DNA of 64,000 nt from Agrypnia vestita. Lineage: Eukaryota; Arthropoda; Insecta; Trichoptera; Phryganeidae. The DNA lies in NCBI GenBank assembly GCA_016648135.1, contig JADDOH010007960.1:1-64000 (forward strand), given 5' to 3'. Below the pieces are notes generated by a model. It was not told the origin of the DNA. It searched no databases and saw only the letters and a list, made by a program, of their open reading frames with translations. Shown in pieces: positions 10,211 to 20,654 of this stretch; the first letter of the stretch is position 1, and the number at the start of each line of letters is the position of its first letter. The translations under genes were made by a program, and so were the position numbers.

Positions 10211-10245
10211 GTAATACTTCCTTTCTGTCTAAAAGGAAGCATTAC
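10211..10245. other. Short hairpin next to the GC-rich block
   Basis: GTAATaCTTCCTTT pairs with AAAGGAAGcATTAC around a seven-base loop, giving 13 base pairs of 14. The role is unknown; it could be an RNA 3'-end hairpin or a chance palindrome. Confidence 0.5.
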
Positions 10246-10587
10246 AATGATTGATGATGATAAAATAGGAATCAAACAACATTTAGGATTTTTTTATATC
10301 CACAATATTTTTAGCATGCTCAAAATATTTATTTATTTATTTTGTTTTAGGGAAAATTAACAGCAAAACAACAATCTTAAAAATATGAAATAATGGTTTT
10401 TATAATTATGCCAATTACAAATTTTCCACTGATTATAAAAAAAATAAAAATTTAAAAAATAGCATTCTAGGGTACATATTAATGATTCGGACGAATGTCA
10501 TATATACATAAAAAGTTTTTATTATACTCCCTGTCTCATTGAATCAGGTTTCATGCCTACTGCACGCGTCGGGATCATTACTCATTT

Positions 10588-10822
10588 GTATTGATTCCAA
10601 TTTGAAAAAAACATTAAAATATCGAAAAATCCAAAATTATACTAACTATACTATTAATTTTTTTTAAATAAAAATGAGTTAAATCATTTTTATCGTCGCC
10701 GCGAGTCTACCTGCAAAGTTTCAGCTCGATTGGATCACGGAAAAAAGGGTTAAAAAACGATCCAAAGTTTTTCCGGCAGACAACAAACCGCAGTCGCTAC
10801 GAGTTAAAAGAAAGGGAGTAAA
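10588..10822 (+). repeat. Dispersed repeat, copy 1 (inverted partner at 16255-16486)
   Basis: The segment runs from GATTCCAATTTGAAAAAA to AAAGAAAGGGAGTAAA. It contains the GTCTACCTGCAAAGTTT and CGATTGGATCA landmarks, which reappear in reverse orientation 5.7 kb downstream. No coding potential was seen. It is a non-coding piece of an unidentified transposon family. Confidence 0.75.
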
Positions 10823-11039
10823 CATAATATTGCTCGATACTTTAAGCAAAAATATATTATGTAGAGGTTTCATTACCAGCGGCGACATCTATATACTGTT
10901 CAGGAAACGACAACATTCAACAAAAGATCACGGTAGCCTAGTTCAAGAGAAACCGGGCACAAAATACGATATATTATACAACTTTTCAAAATTCGATAGA
11001 TGTGGTAGTCGATCGTGGGTGGAATCGTGAACGTTATAT

Positions 11040-11125
11040 TGTGTAAAGTGACTAAGCCAAGTCACTCTGCACTTTCTTTTCCATATAAATAGCTTCGTCT
11101 CTGTGAGACATCTATAATATATCTT
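11040..11125 (+). repeat. Solo end of the GTCTCTGTGAGAC MITE family
   Basis: The CCATATAAATAGCTTCGTC then TCTGTGAGACATCTATAAT sequence matches the terminal inverted repeat of the element at 45703-46366 and that at 29866-30108. An upstream GTGTAAAGTGACTAAG-like piece is also shared. Only one end is present here. Confidence 0.7.
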
Positions 11126-11890
11126 TATTAATATTTGTGATATCTACGTTACATCACGTCGTATGTATTTGTAGGTTCATCTGGTATCAATATTGGACAG
11201 TGGGACATCAGCTTGAAATAACAATTAACCTGAACATAGTTCCAAAGTTCTCATTCGGCCAGCAGCCTGCCGAATTAGTTAGAATTATTATCAGAGCTCG
11301 GGAGTTCGATCAGCAATCTATCAAATTAGTTACATGCATAGTCCATTAATGCAGGTCCAAATTAATTACACTTTAATCATTAACAGAATTTGGAAATTCG
11401 ATCACAATTTGTAAGCGACATAACATATTTGATATATTTCTATAACACAAGCCCTTTAGCTAAATTAAAAAAAATATACTTACATAATTAGGGAAATTTT
11501 CGAAGTGTCATTATTAAAAATAAGTATCACCATCTTAAAATAAAGAGTTTATTTATATTTCATTAGCCTTTAACTACGGACGTCATTTTTTTTATACTAC
11601 CTTGGATGCGGGGTCTTTTTGTATTTGAGTGTAGTAAATAATACGACTTTGTATTTTTTATATTTTATTTGGTACGAGTAATATTACACCTTAAACTCTT
11701 ATATTAATTTTTGCTTACGAATTTACATAAAATATACTTTTTTTGTATAGTTTTAATGATAACTTTTTATCATGAGGACCGTTTTGTGCATATGGATAAC
11801 ACAACGCTTTGAAAACAAAGCAAGTGCGTATTGAATGTGTAAATAAATGGTCACTCGAAAGTTTTTTTCAAATATATAGACATGTGCATA
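11126..11890. other. No gene recognised
   Basis: AT-rich DNA with no domain-bearing frame, RNA gene or clear repeat. A 70-codon frame at 11137-11349 is not convincing. Confidence 0.45.
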
Positions 11891-11891
11891 C

Positions 11892-12028
11892 GCAATACGT
11901 GTGTCACATAAATATTCATACAAATTTCTAACTAAACGCTTCTACTATAAAAATAGAACTTATTTTTACTAGAATTTGGCTCGAATCACCGACCACTAGA
12001 TCACTAGACAAATGTCTTAACCACGTAA
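11892..12028 (-). repeat. tRNA-derived SINE (family S1), diverged copy
   Basis: On the minus strand the head reads GTGGTTAAGAC...GTGATTCGAGCC, keeping an A-box-like start and the pol III B box. The tail has the same ordered landmarks (CTAAACGCTT, AAAATAG, GTGTCACAT-ATATTC) as the copies at 27301, 28527 and 48700. Confidence 0.7.
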
Positions 12029-12639
12029 ACGAAAAGATATTCTTGAATGTTGAAAATATTACAAACTTCATTGATTGATGCCGTGAACAAATAACATTTT
12101 ATTTTCTTGTTTTTGATATCACTTAAAATAAAATGTTACGATGAATAAGCATAAATGATTTACAGATAATATGTACTTTATTTATTATTTATTCATACAT
12201 ACTATCACTATTGCGGGTTTATTGTCAGATGGAAATTTCTTCCAGCAGACCACAACATTTAGTGGAGTTGTTGAAATAGGTTTCCGGAATATAATATTAC
12301 ATTAACAAAACCAGCTCCATGATAACGAGACGAGGAGGGGATGAATGGAGAGAAGGAAGGGTTAAACTAGGTTTTGAGAAAGGTAAAGTTACTTTAGTCT
12401 GCTTTTGAAGATAATTATGGTCTGTGGAGATGTGGTACCTGTGCATTGCTGATTCCACAGCCTAGCCGACTACACTTGGATAGAGGAGCTGAAGAATTCA
12501 CTATTATGGATGGATTCTGAAGTACTGTCAGCTGAACGGAATGGAAGGCCATGGTTAGATAGAGTGTTGAATTTAGATTTCAGGTACTGAGATGTGAGGG
12601 ATGTTTGAAAAAAACATTATAATGCAGAGATAAAACATG

Positions 12640-13170
12640 AATGAAGATTTTTTATATATTAAAGAAAACACATTATTATTGTGGAGTTGCAATTTCAGAA
12701 CAAAGTTCTGTGAATTATCAACAAATTTATTAATCAATTCGAAAAGACAAACAGAAAAATCAAATTAACAAAAAAAATGGACCTCCACTCTATCCGGGAA
12801 TGGTTATCACAAATTTCGCCACGGCAGCCTGGTAAATTATAAGAAATTTTCGACCGTATGTGTAGTCTCTTTAAATGGTCACACATATTATTCCATTTTT
12901 TAAATTAAAATAATTTAATTCTGGCGTCTACTAGCGGTAGATACATTAAGTTATTTGTGACATTCGCATTATAAAAAATGGATTGCTTAAAAAAAATGTG
13001 TATGTCTACATATGAGGTCGAAATTTTTTCGTTAATTTACCAAGCTGCCGTAGTGAAATTGGATAAAGCGCCATTTATGGATAGAGTGGAGGTCCGTTGG
13101 TTCGAATCCCGATAGCGGCTTGAATATTTTTTCCTTAATTTGATTTTTCTGTATTATTCTTCGCAAGCGC
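12640..13170. repeat. Inverted dimer of a tRNA-Arg-like SINE
   Basis: The left arm (about 12735-12870) is the reverse complement of the right arm (about 13001-13165). Shared blocks include GGACCTCCACTCTATCC, ACGGCAGC(C/T)TGGTAAATTA and CAGAAAAATCAAATTAA. The right arm reads as a tRNA-like unit: GCTGCCGTAGTGAAATTGGA then a B box GGTTCGAATCC at about 13098-13108 and a GCGGC 3' end. In the left arm the B-box part is missing. The resemblance is to tRNA-Arg (ATTGGATAA-CGC). A minus-strand frame here is only a translation of the repeat. Additional tail sequence shared with 27560-27665 and 37330-37390 lies at 12640-12730. Confidence 0.75.
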
Positions 13171-14420
13171 ACCACCATATTGTTCGCAAAACAGCTCCTT
13201 CGCAAAAATACGGAACGATAAATAATCGAGTACAATAATATTGCACCTTGCAAGGAGTGCGAGGAGGGAGGAGCGAGGTAACCGAGGGGAGGTGCGATTT
13301 GGCAGGGGTGCCGGATATTTCTTTCAATGAGATTTCTTTTCCTGCCCCTAAATGTTTCGGCCGAGGGGTGGTTCGAGCAGGGGACGGAGCGCAGAATGGA
13401 GAGCGCTAGAACAAGATTTATGAACGCAATAAGGACGCGTGTTCCACCCAAATAGCAGAAGGTGCTCGCGTGGATGGATCCAATTAGGTAAAATGGGAAA
13501 CAAAACGCGAAAATATACAATAATCGTGCAAATGCATTCGCGAATTGTCACACGCTCTTGCGCAAAAGCTGAAATCTAATGTATCTAGTAAATACACGAC
13601 TATGTTTTCATAAGTGACTGAGAAAGATGTACAAAAAACTATGTTGAATGCAAATACATTTTGATTATTCATTTAAAAAAATGTATAATGAACTTTGCTC
13701 CTGAAAATATTTCCAAAAATTTCGATATTGAAAGTTTTTTCGTATATTTTTTATAGTAAAAGTTATTGTATTTATATAGTTAGATTCCAGAATTCTTAAA
13801 AAAATGAAATTTTTGTAAATAAAATATAATAATTTTATGTTTCGAAAGGATATGATAGATTCCAAAACTGGTTGGATAAAAGTGTGTAAAATTAGTATAA
13901 AAAAGTTACAACCAGAATTGCAATCCATAACTCTTTATTTAACTACTATACTCTTAGTAATCACCATAGTAATCATGTACCTACAATACCGTCTGATTCG
14001 TATTTCCTATTGTTTAAGTGAGATATCTACTTTTTTCACCATGTTACTTCGGACTATACTTATATAAATAAGGCATTAAAATTTTGAAGATAAGACATCA
14101 AAATAATTAAGCATAGGTAGGTACTATTGTCTGTACAAAATTATTTTATTCATTTTTTATATACTAACGTTTAAATTTTTTTCTTCCATTGTTTCTTCTT
14201 GTCCAATACATCTCGATATCTAAGAGAAATAAAGCATGACAATAAGACATAACAAAACAATATACTAAATTTACTGCATTAATGTATGATAATAGACCTG
14301 TTGCCATGCGGCGAACATACGCCGTCTGTTGCGGGTAACATTGTGTTTTTAAAGAATAATGCAATGAAAATACTACAAAAGCAAATAAATAATGTAGTAA
14401 GCAAGTGTACCCATTAAGCC
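13171..14420. other. No gene recognised
   Basis: A purine-rich G block at 13255-13310 and several overlapping minus-strand frames (up to 162 codons at 13032-13520) lack any known motif and partly read through the SINE dimer. The stretch beside the Harbinger-like element (14164-14420) is open on the minus strand for 88 codons without a recognisable domain. Confidence 0.4.
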
Positions 14421-15041
14421 ATGTATTCACTAGGGGACAAATTGTCCCTCAACATCACGTGCGGCATTTCTACGTGCCGTTGCAACGTTGCCATGCGCAC
14501 GGTTCCCAAGCGAGCTTACCGCAACATCGTGGCGCGTCAGTACCACGTGGTATGTATACAAGTGAATGCTCATGCACATGACATTAGTGAGGGGAAACGA
14601 GATTGATCTCTCATTGAACTGTAATTGCAAGTCTGATGTGAGGGCCGCGTTCCGTAATATTGTATCTTGCTTGGCTATGGAAGGCCCAATTATTTGTAAT
14701 AAATTTACAAAATCAGTTATTGTCATTCGAGTGAAATTAACAAAAGATCCGTCAGACATTCGAAGATCGCATAGAATATCCATCCTTCTTTCTCTTTGCA
14801 GTAAATAATTTCGCACCCACCACCTTTTTCTCCTCTTACGTTTCGATAAACTCGTTAGAATAAATAGATGCGCAGCACTAATCAGCATAACCTCATCGGG
14901 CGACATTTCCGCGACAAGTAATATGTGAGTCCCGGTGTGTAGACGTCAAATGACCGCGTCATTGTCCTCGAAATGTGAGCGTAGATGTTTATGCGACATG
15001 CCGCGCGGAATGTTTCGCGATTTGTCCCCTAGTGAATACAT
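14421..15041. mobile_element. Non-autonomous PIF/Harbinger-type DNA transposon
   Basis: Perfect 22-bp terminal inverted repeats ATGTATTCACTAGGGGACAA(AT) lie at 14421-14442 and 15020-15041, enclosing 621 bp. Inside, a minus-strand frame retains the N-terminal part of a Harbinger nuclease. Harbinger elements normally give 3-bp target duplications; I could not see one, so the true ends may lie a few bases inside the palindrome. Confidence 0.78.
14430..14906 (-). pseudogene. Truncated Harbinger transposase-derived nuclease (N-terminal part)
   Basis: Residues about 20-90 of this 158-residue frame follow the HARBI1/PIF nuclease N-terminus pattern: a basic KRRKRWWVRNYL segment, a RERR turn, then a hydrophobic helix, FVNFTRMTITDFVNLL and an IGPSIAKQDTILRNA run. 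In active family members this precedes the DDE nuclease core. Here the similarity stops after about residue 90, and the rest, up to the stop near the left inverted repeat, matches nothing in the family. The DDE residues are absent. The element is an internal-deletion derivative that would need a partner's enzyme to move. Confidence 0.72.
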
Positions 15042-16254
15042 GACTTTATACCGCAACGCGCCTCGTTCGGTAAAACGAACGTTATGTTTACTGTTTATGC
15101 TTGCAGACTGTGTGCTTCTAGCTAGCCGAGCCTTGGCACAGTGAGCAGTCATCGTATCTAATGTGGCAGTCAAACCACAATTACTGCAAATAGTGGTATG
15201 ATTTTCGGATGTTTACGGCTCTGCCAAATCGTTCTAAGTGCACAACGACCCAACACAGAGGCCTGGTCCGCTTCAATTATCTGTAACAAAATAGTAATCT
15301 TAATAATAGTAATCTTAATCTCTGTCAATGTTGAGACAGTGGATCAAGTCACATATTTAGGAGCTCTATTTATTAGGGTGAAAACTAATAAAGCCATTAC
15401 TAAAGTAAAGGGCTATTCTCATAAAACGGTAAAAAATTTACGAATTTCAGAATTTTTTTGAGTAAAACTCAAACAATTTAAAAATTTCTAGCATCTGCAG
15501 TGCATTTATTGTTATATAGACTATGTGTTGTGAATTTTTAAAATAAATAATGATGATAATATAATATATAGTCTCCATAGAGGTACCAAGAGAGCACTTA
15601 AAAAATATGTTTTAAAATGCCTATAAAAAGGTAGTTGCAATCATCTGATATAAAAAACAAAATTTTATTCAGAAAAGTTGTCGCTATAGCCCACACCAGG
15701 ATAGTAAAAAAATTATCATATTAAACAAAATGGCAACTTGTTAAGCAATATTTTTATTATTATTTATGTTTTTTTTGCTATTTAGAAGGCAATAAAAGAA
15801 AGTTTTAACTTCTTCAAACGATGCAAAATGATTTTGTGGTGACATTATTAATATAAATAATAATACATCGTTTTACACCACTAATTTGTTGAAAATACAA
15901 ACATGTTTTCGGGCAAATGGTCCATTCATCAGGATATAACGTATATTAAAAAAATTAAAAAAGTGTAGACATTAATAAAATAAAAAAAATTATGCTATGG
16001 GAAATGGAGAAATAATTAAGTACTAATATGAAAAGATATTTAAAGATAACTATTTGGGACCTGGTTATATATAAGATTTAATTTATTATTAAAACTTTTT
16101 AACGAGTTTTGTTTTTATCGATATCGGAAAGACATGAATAACACCCACATGTGTCAGGATACATCTGTTCAGACCAGAGCATCCTTCGTACATGGGAAGC
16201 TGACTTAGAGTAAATGAAAAAAGGAAATATCTAATGAAGAAGATGAATCCTTTT
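15042..16254. other. No gene; possible small LINE remnant and MITE end
   Basis: A plus-strand stretch at about 15325-15375 translates to VETVDQVTYLGALF, like the connection after the reverse transcriptase in insect LINEs (typically ...V..F.YLGS). It is only ~17 codons of similarity. A second piece at 15905-15950 (ACATGTTTTCGGGCAAATGG, then TCATCAGGATATAA) resembles one at 21995-22040 and may be the end of a MITE family. Otherwise nothing. Confidence 0.4.
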
Positions 16255-16486
16255 TACTTTCCTTCTTTTAACTCGTGGCGTCTGCTTGCTTGTTTTCTTG
16301 ACGAAAAAACTTTCGATCAATTTTTAACCCTTTTCCCCTGATCCAATCGAACTCAAATCTTGCAAGTAGACTCGTGGCGATGATCAAAAAGATCTATTAA
16401 ATTTTCGTTAAAAAATAATAATAATTATAGTATAATTTTTGGATTTTTAGAAATTTTAATGGTTTTTTCAAATTGGAATCATTACA
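16255..16486 (-). repeat. Dispersed repeat, copy 2 (inverted partner of 10588-10822)
   Basis: Reverse-complement landmarks of the first copy appear in order: TTTACTTTCCTTCTTTTAAC, TGATCCAATCGAACT, GCAAGTAGACTCGTGGCGAT and TTTCAAATTGGAATCAT. Confidence 0.72.
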
Positions 16487-16634
16487 AAAGTTTGATTACT
16501 ACCAACGGCGCCAGCGACCCGATAACGTCACGGATATATTTTTATTTTTTTTATTTTTAAATTTATTTGGTAAATGTACAAACCTAAGAGTATTCAATAT
16601 AATTTAATTAATACACATTTATATTACACGCTTA

Positions 16635-16676
16635 CCCACTTTTAAATGAGAATTTATTCTCGTGTTTAAAAGTGGG
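16635..16676. other. Strong 18-bp hairpin
   Basis: CCCACTTTTAAA pairs perfectly with TTTAAAAGTGGG, and an inner GAGAAT pairs with ATTCTC around TT. One small asymmetric bulge separates the two stems. The function is unknown; it could be the tip of a foldback element. Confidence 0.7.
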
Positions 16677-16719
16677 GGCATTGTCATATATGTATATATC
16701 AATTATTAATGAAATCGTT

Positions 16720-16905
16720 AGTGTAAGACATTAGATTAAATAAGTAAGATATAGAAAAAGAAACATTAGATTAAGTTATAAAAATTAAGACATTAAATTA
16801 AGTGAGTAAGATATAAACAATACGAGAATACAAAAATGTGAGACATTAGAATAAGTAAATAAGGTATTCACAAGGATACATTAAATTAAGTTATAAAAAT
16901 TAATA
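16720..16905. repeat. Degenerate short tandem repeats
   Basis: Variants of GACATTAGATTAAGTTATAA and AAGTAAGATATA recur about five times with irregular spacing, as in an old minisatellite. Confidence 0.6.
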
Positions 16906-17999
16906 ATTAAGAAGGTATTGTAATAACATTTAAAAGTATATATAGATTGTTTTTGATAAGATTTTTTCATTGTGTTATTGTGATGGTTTTTTGTAGAAGA
17001 TTTTTCAATTTAGTCTTGAATTTTCTATAATTTTTTCCGTCTTCATTTCATTTAAAATTTAAATAACTCCATCGGTAGGTATAAAAGGTATTTCACTACG
17101 AATTTCGAAAATTTATGACAATTGGTTCATGGATGACAGCACACTTTGGTTTTTTGGGAAGAAATCAAATAATGAAGAGATATTTTTACATAGATATTTG
17201 TCTAGACATGTTTCATTTCCAGTCAATCAATTATTACATGATGGTAAACCTAATTTACAAAGAAAGGGAGTAAAATAAAAACTTGGTTTTTATGGGTTAG
17301 TTTTTTATACATCAACTTACCAACTTGCCAACTCGAAGATCAGGAATCAATTTATTTTTTGTGCAGATCTCGGTTGTCAAAAGATAATAGAATGGAATCA
17401 CCTAGGGAGGGAGAGGGATCACCAATAAGGGCTTTGTCCACATATAAATAGGTTTCTCCCCAATCTAGGTAGAGGGAAGGTTCTTAACGGCTTCAATCAG
17501 AGGGGGTGAGTTTCGCACTGCTGCAGTTGCCAACCCCTGTATGCAGTAAGGCCATTGTTGTTGAGGTAATGTAATTGCTTTTGGAGAGAATGCAATTATT
17601 ATACCTATATGGAACAAAGATATAACACAATTCGAAACTAGTGTGTTAACTATTGTACAAGAATCGTTATGGAGAGACGTCAAACTTTCGCAAAATTATT
17701 GGAATCGGATAAACTTTGAAGACGAAGTCTAAATACGCAGCGAAAACTCTGTAGACCGCAGCGGTTAACTTTATCGATATAAGATTACAAGTAATTTATT
17801 TTCAATAAAGTTAAATTATCTTAAGTAAATTAAAAAGTAAGTAAATAAATATGTTACAAAAGAATGAGAACATGGCGAATTAATATTATTATTGTGAGGC
17901 AACATATTTATTTTAATTAAAATGAAATCAACGTTTATAATATACACACGTTGAGTTAAATTTCAGGTTCCCGGGGTGGTTTAACTCCTTAACAAATTA
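16906..17999. other. No gene recognised; one small orphan frame
   Basis: A plus-strand frame from about 17064 to 17279 gives ~70 residues with aromatic and acidic character (MDDSTLWFFGKKSNNEEIF around the middle). I recognise no family, and it begins and ends without splice signals I trust. The 17400-17700 stretch is moderately GC-rich but carries no motif. Confidence 0.35.
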
Positions 18000-18680
18000 A
18001 CCAACTAACTAACAATCACGCCGTTTCCCCGCAGGGGTAGGCAGAGAGGATAGAAAGCCACTTTTGCTTCGGAAACATTCATACATCTTTTCATGGAAGC
18101 CCTACGGTTGTTGAGGCTTTTAACAGGGCCATCCTTTAATATTAGTAGTATATGATCATGCCAGGTCTTTTTTAACTATCGTTTCCTCACTCTTCATGAC
18201 AAAACCATCTCAGCACTCCTTTCTTTATTCTGTCTACCACACAACGGTCAGCATTACATTCACTTCTAAATTGTTCATTCCTCACTCTATCGACCAAAGA
18301 TTTTCCACACAAGCGCCCTAGTGACCGCATTTTCACCGCATTCTGTCTACATTCATTTCTTGTTTGCCAATTCCAGGATTCACTTCCATACATCAGAGTT
18401 GGCACAAGAACGCCATTATGTACCCGCTGGTCTTGCTTCTTTTGATAGGTTCTTATTGGCCATAATGGAATTCAGAGCACCATTAACTCTGTTACCCGCA
18501 GTTACTGTCTTTTCTATATCGTTCTCAGCCTTGCCGTCTCTACTAAACATACTTCTCAAGTGCATAAACTCATTAACTTGTTCTAAGCATTCGTTGTTTC
18601 CAATTCCGTCACACGTCATTCTTTCTTCTCTCTCGAACACCGTCACTTTCAATAAATAATGCTTATGAGATTTCTTCACA
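18000..18680 (-). pseudogene. LINE (non-LTR) reverse transcriptase C-terminal fragment, frameshifted
   Basis: Read on the minus strand, the first frame (18679-18416) contains a QVNEFMHLRSMFSRDGKAEN-type segment and VTAGNRVNGAL. A +/-1 change around 18418-18425 shifts to the frame 18405-18187, which has PTLMYGSESWNWQTRN, MRSLGRLCG and DRIKKGVLRWF. Further stops follow, then a remnant of the usual NRRASMKRCMNVSEAK tail down to about 18030. This is the standard C-terminal half of insect endonuclease-reverse transcriptase LINEs. The catalytic RT domain is missing (5' truncation) and the copy is dead. The 3' end is near 18000, by a TTAG-rich tail. Confidence 0.88.
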
Positions 18681-18704
18681 AAGAAATCAACATATCAATC
18701 AATT

Positions 18705-18706
18705 AT

Positions 18707-18743
<37 letters not shown>

Positions 18744-18772
18744 TATAATATATATATATATATAATATATAA
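18705..18772. repeat. (TA)n microsatellite
   Basis: About 68 bases of almost pure TA dinucleotides, with a few AATAT interruptions. It is not associated with a frame. Confidence 0.95.
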
Positions 18773-19016
18773 AGAAACCCGTGTTTCTCTACCCGCTAAG
18801 TTTTCTCCACAACCAGCCACAACCACCCACCGATGGTTATGGTGGTGGATAGCCCTTGGTGTCACATCAAAAATATGCGAGTTTGATGGGGGTGGCTGTG
18901 CGTGGGTGGGAGTGGGTGACGAAAATGTGCTTTCCAGCACATTGTTTTGTTATGAGAAGCCCGCAAATGCTTCAGACTGTTTCAAAATAGGCGCACCGAC
19001 TGTGTCGGTGAGTCAA

Positions 19017-19095
19017 GAAGGTTCCGGAAAAACCTGCTCTAGAAAATTCTGGAAGGAGAAGGTTCTAGAAAATTTCCGAAAGTTCTATAAGGTTC
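19017..19095. promoter_or_regulatory. Heat-shock-element array, copy 1
   Basis: Alternating GAA/TTC blocks at exact 5-bp register: GAA 19017, TTC 19022, GAA 19027 (perfect trimer); GAA 19042, TTC 19047, GAA 19052 (perfect trimer); then GAA 19058, TTC 19063, GAA 19068, a degenerate TTT 19073, GAA 19078, TTC 19083, a degenerate TAA 19088, TTC 19093. This is the nGAAnnTTCnnGAAn binding pattern of heat-shock factor. Binding is an inference. Confidence 0.65.
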
Positions 19096-19319
19096 TAAAC
19101 TGAGTGGCGGAATGTGTTGGTGTGTCTAGAAGGTTCCTGTACATTCGATAAATTTCTTGAAAGTTCTGGAAGGAGAATGTTTTAGAGGTTCGCGTAAGTT
19201 CTATGACGATCCAAACAGTGTACTAAAAATCTACGCGTGCGAACCCGCGCGGGCACAGCTAGTATGATATATAACGTGCTCGCTTACTCGAACGCCATCG
19301 ATGTTCATCGCCTGCTCTA

Positions 19320-19475
19320 GAAAATTCTGGAATTGTTCTAGAAAATTCCCGAAAGTTCTATAAGGTTCTAAACTGAGTGGCGGACTGTGTCGATGTGTCT
19401 AGAAGGTTCCTGTACATTCGACAAATTTCTTGAAAGTTCTGGAAGGAGAATGTTCTAGAAGGTTCGCGAAAGTTC
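19320..19475. promoter_or_regulatory. Heat-shock-element arrays, copy 2 (perfect 5- and 6-unit runs)
   Basis: A perfect trimer at 19320-19332 is followed by TTC 19336, GAA 19341, TTC 19346, GAA 19351, TTC 19356 (five perfect contiguous units). A second cluster has GAA 19448, TTC 19453, GAA 19458, TTC 19463, GAA 19468, TTC 19473 (six perfect contiguous units). These exceed the three units normally enough for one HSF trimer. Confidence 0.7.
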
Positions 19476-19578
19476 TATGACGATCCAAACAGTGTACTAA
19501 AAATCTACGCGTGCGAAGCCGCGCGGGCACAGCTAGTATGATATATAATGTGCTCGCTTACTCGAACGCCATCGATGT

Positions 19579-20654
19579 TTATTTGTAGAAATGCCTTTGT
19601 GAAAATATGTGGAGCCGACACGTCAAATCAATTTATCTCGGGGCGCGGACCGGATCAATCGGCCATTGTGAAGAATGGTCTGGCTTTCGGAATCCGCGGA
19701 TTATGGAGATGAAGGACCGGAACCCAATGGCTGCAGCTGTAACTGATGGCGCATTTTTACAGAAAAATTGCGGCCATCAATTCAGATATACAGAACATAG
19801 CCGACCACACGCCCTTCCAGGGCCAGAACCCACGTCGAACGGAATCTACACCAGGGTTGTGCAAAAATCTATCATTTACATTGTTTTTAGTGTTATGTAA
19901 ACGATATTCACTATCTCCTTAGCTAGATCGAGGTCTATGTTAAAGGCGTCAGGTTCATCCGTTGTATCCAATGGTGGAGTCTAATCATTAACGATATTCC
20001 TTAATTAACAAAATTATAATTTATCAAATTTACAAAATTATAATTTATCAAATTTACAAATTTAAGAATATAACATAATTTATAAAAAAAAATAACTTTT
20101 AGAACAAAATATCTTCGATTACCAAAGAATACAAAACAGATTCGAAATAGAAGTATGAAATATATTTTCACAAATTGACTAGAACAGTACTTAGTTATAG
20201 ATATTGGTCAGAGTTATTTTTGACCCAATAGGGTAATTTCACATTTTACAGATATGTATGAAAATATATGAAATAGATTCAGAAAAATAAATTATCTTTT
20301 ATAATTCAGTATGGATGGTGTGATATTAAACACTTTATTATTAAAATATGAAATTAGCGTGTAATGATATTTACGTTAAAAATATTTAACCGGTTGCTTG
20401 ATATTTTATTTACGATATTTCAATGTTGAATGCAATTTTACTTTCAGTCGTTAATAAGTCATATACCTACCTAATACAGTTTTCACTTTCCTAATTAGGG
20501 TGAGTGCAATTTTGAAATGTTGAAATAAACAGACTTGCGTTCTTGAGGTGATATATAAATTATCCAAATATTATTATTATTACACTTAATTTAAGAAAGT
20601 AGATTTACAGACCCATCACTATACCATGTACCTACATATTTATATGATAGAAGG
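19579..20654. other. No gene recognised
   Basis: A 97-codon plus-strand frame (19607-19900) has no recognisable domain. The remainder is AT-rich without features, apart from a duplicated AAATTATAATTTATCAAATT near 20020-20060. Confidence 0.45.

Larger units (their letters stand above)
18990..19578 (+). mobile_element. Helitron-type 3' ends in a 278-bp tandem duplication
   Basis: Two copies begin at 19033 and 19311 (constant offset 278 at the start). Each contains a GC-rich palindromic stretch (GCGTGCGAA-CCGCGCGGGCAC) followed by CTAG at 19259-19262 and 19533-19536, then T. A GC hairpin just before CTAGT is the hallmark of Helitron 3' termini. The ~48 bp after CTAGT are duplicated too, so this is a segmental tandem duplication and not two independent insertions. 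No Rep/helicase frame is present; the element is non-autonomous. Confidence 0.7.

Noticed and set aside
9869..10360. 163-codon plus-strand frame
   Set aside because: Its length is explained by GC-rich, stop-poor DNA; composition changes abruptly in the middle and no motif is seen.
13034..13115. Possible tRNA gene with GGTTCGAATCC
   Set aside because: Stem pairing is poor and the unit is half of an inverted SINE dimer.
13032..13520. 162-codon minus-strand frame
   Set aside because: It overlaps the SINE dimer, two other open frames cover the same DNA, and no domain is visible.
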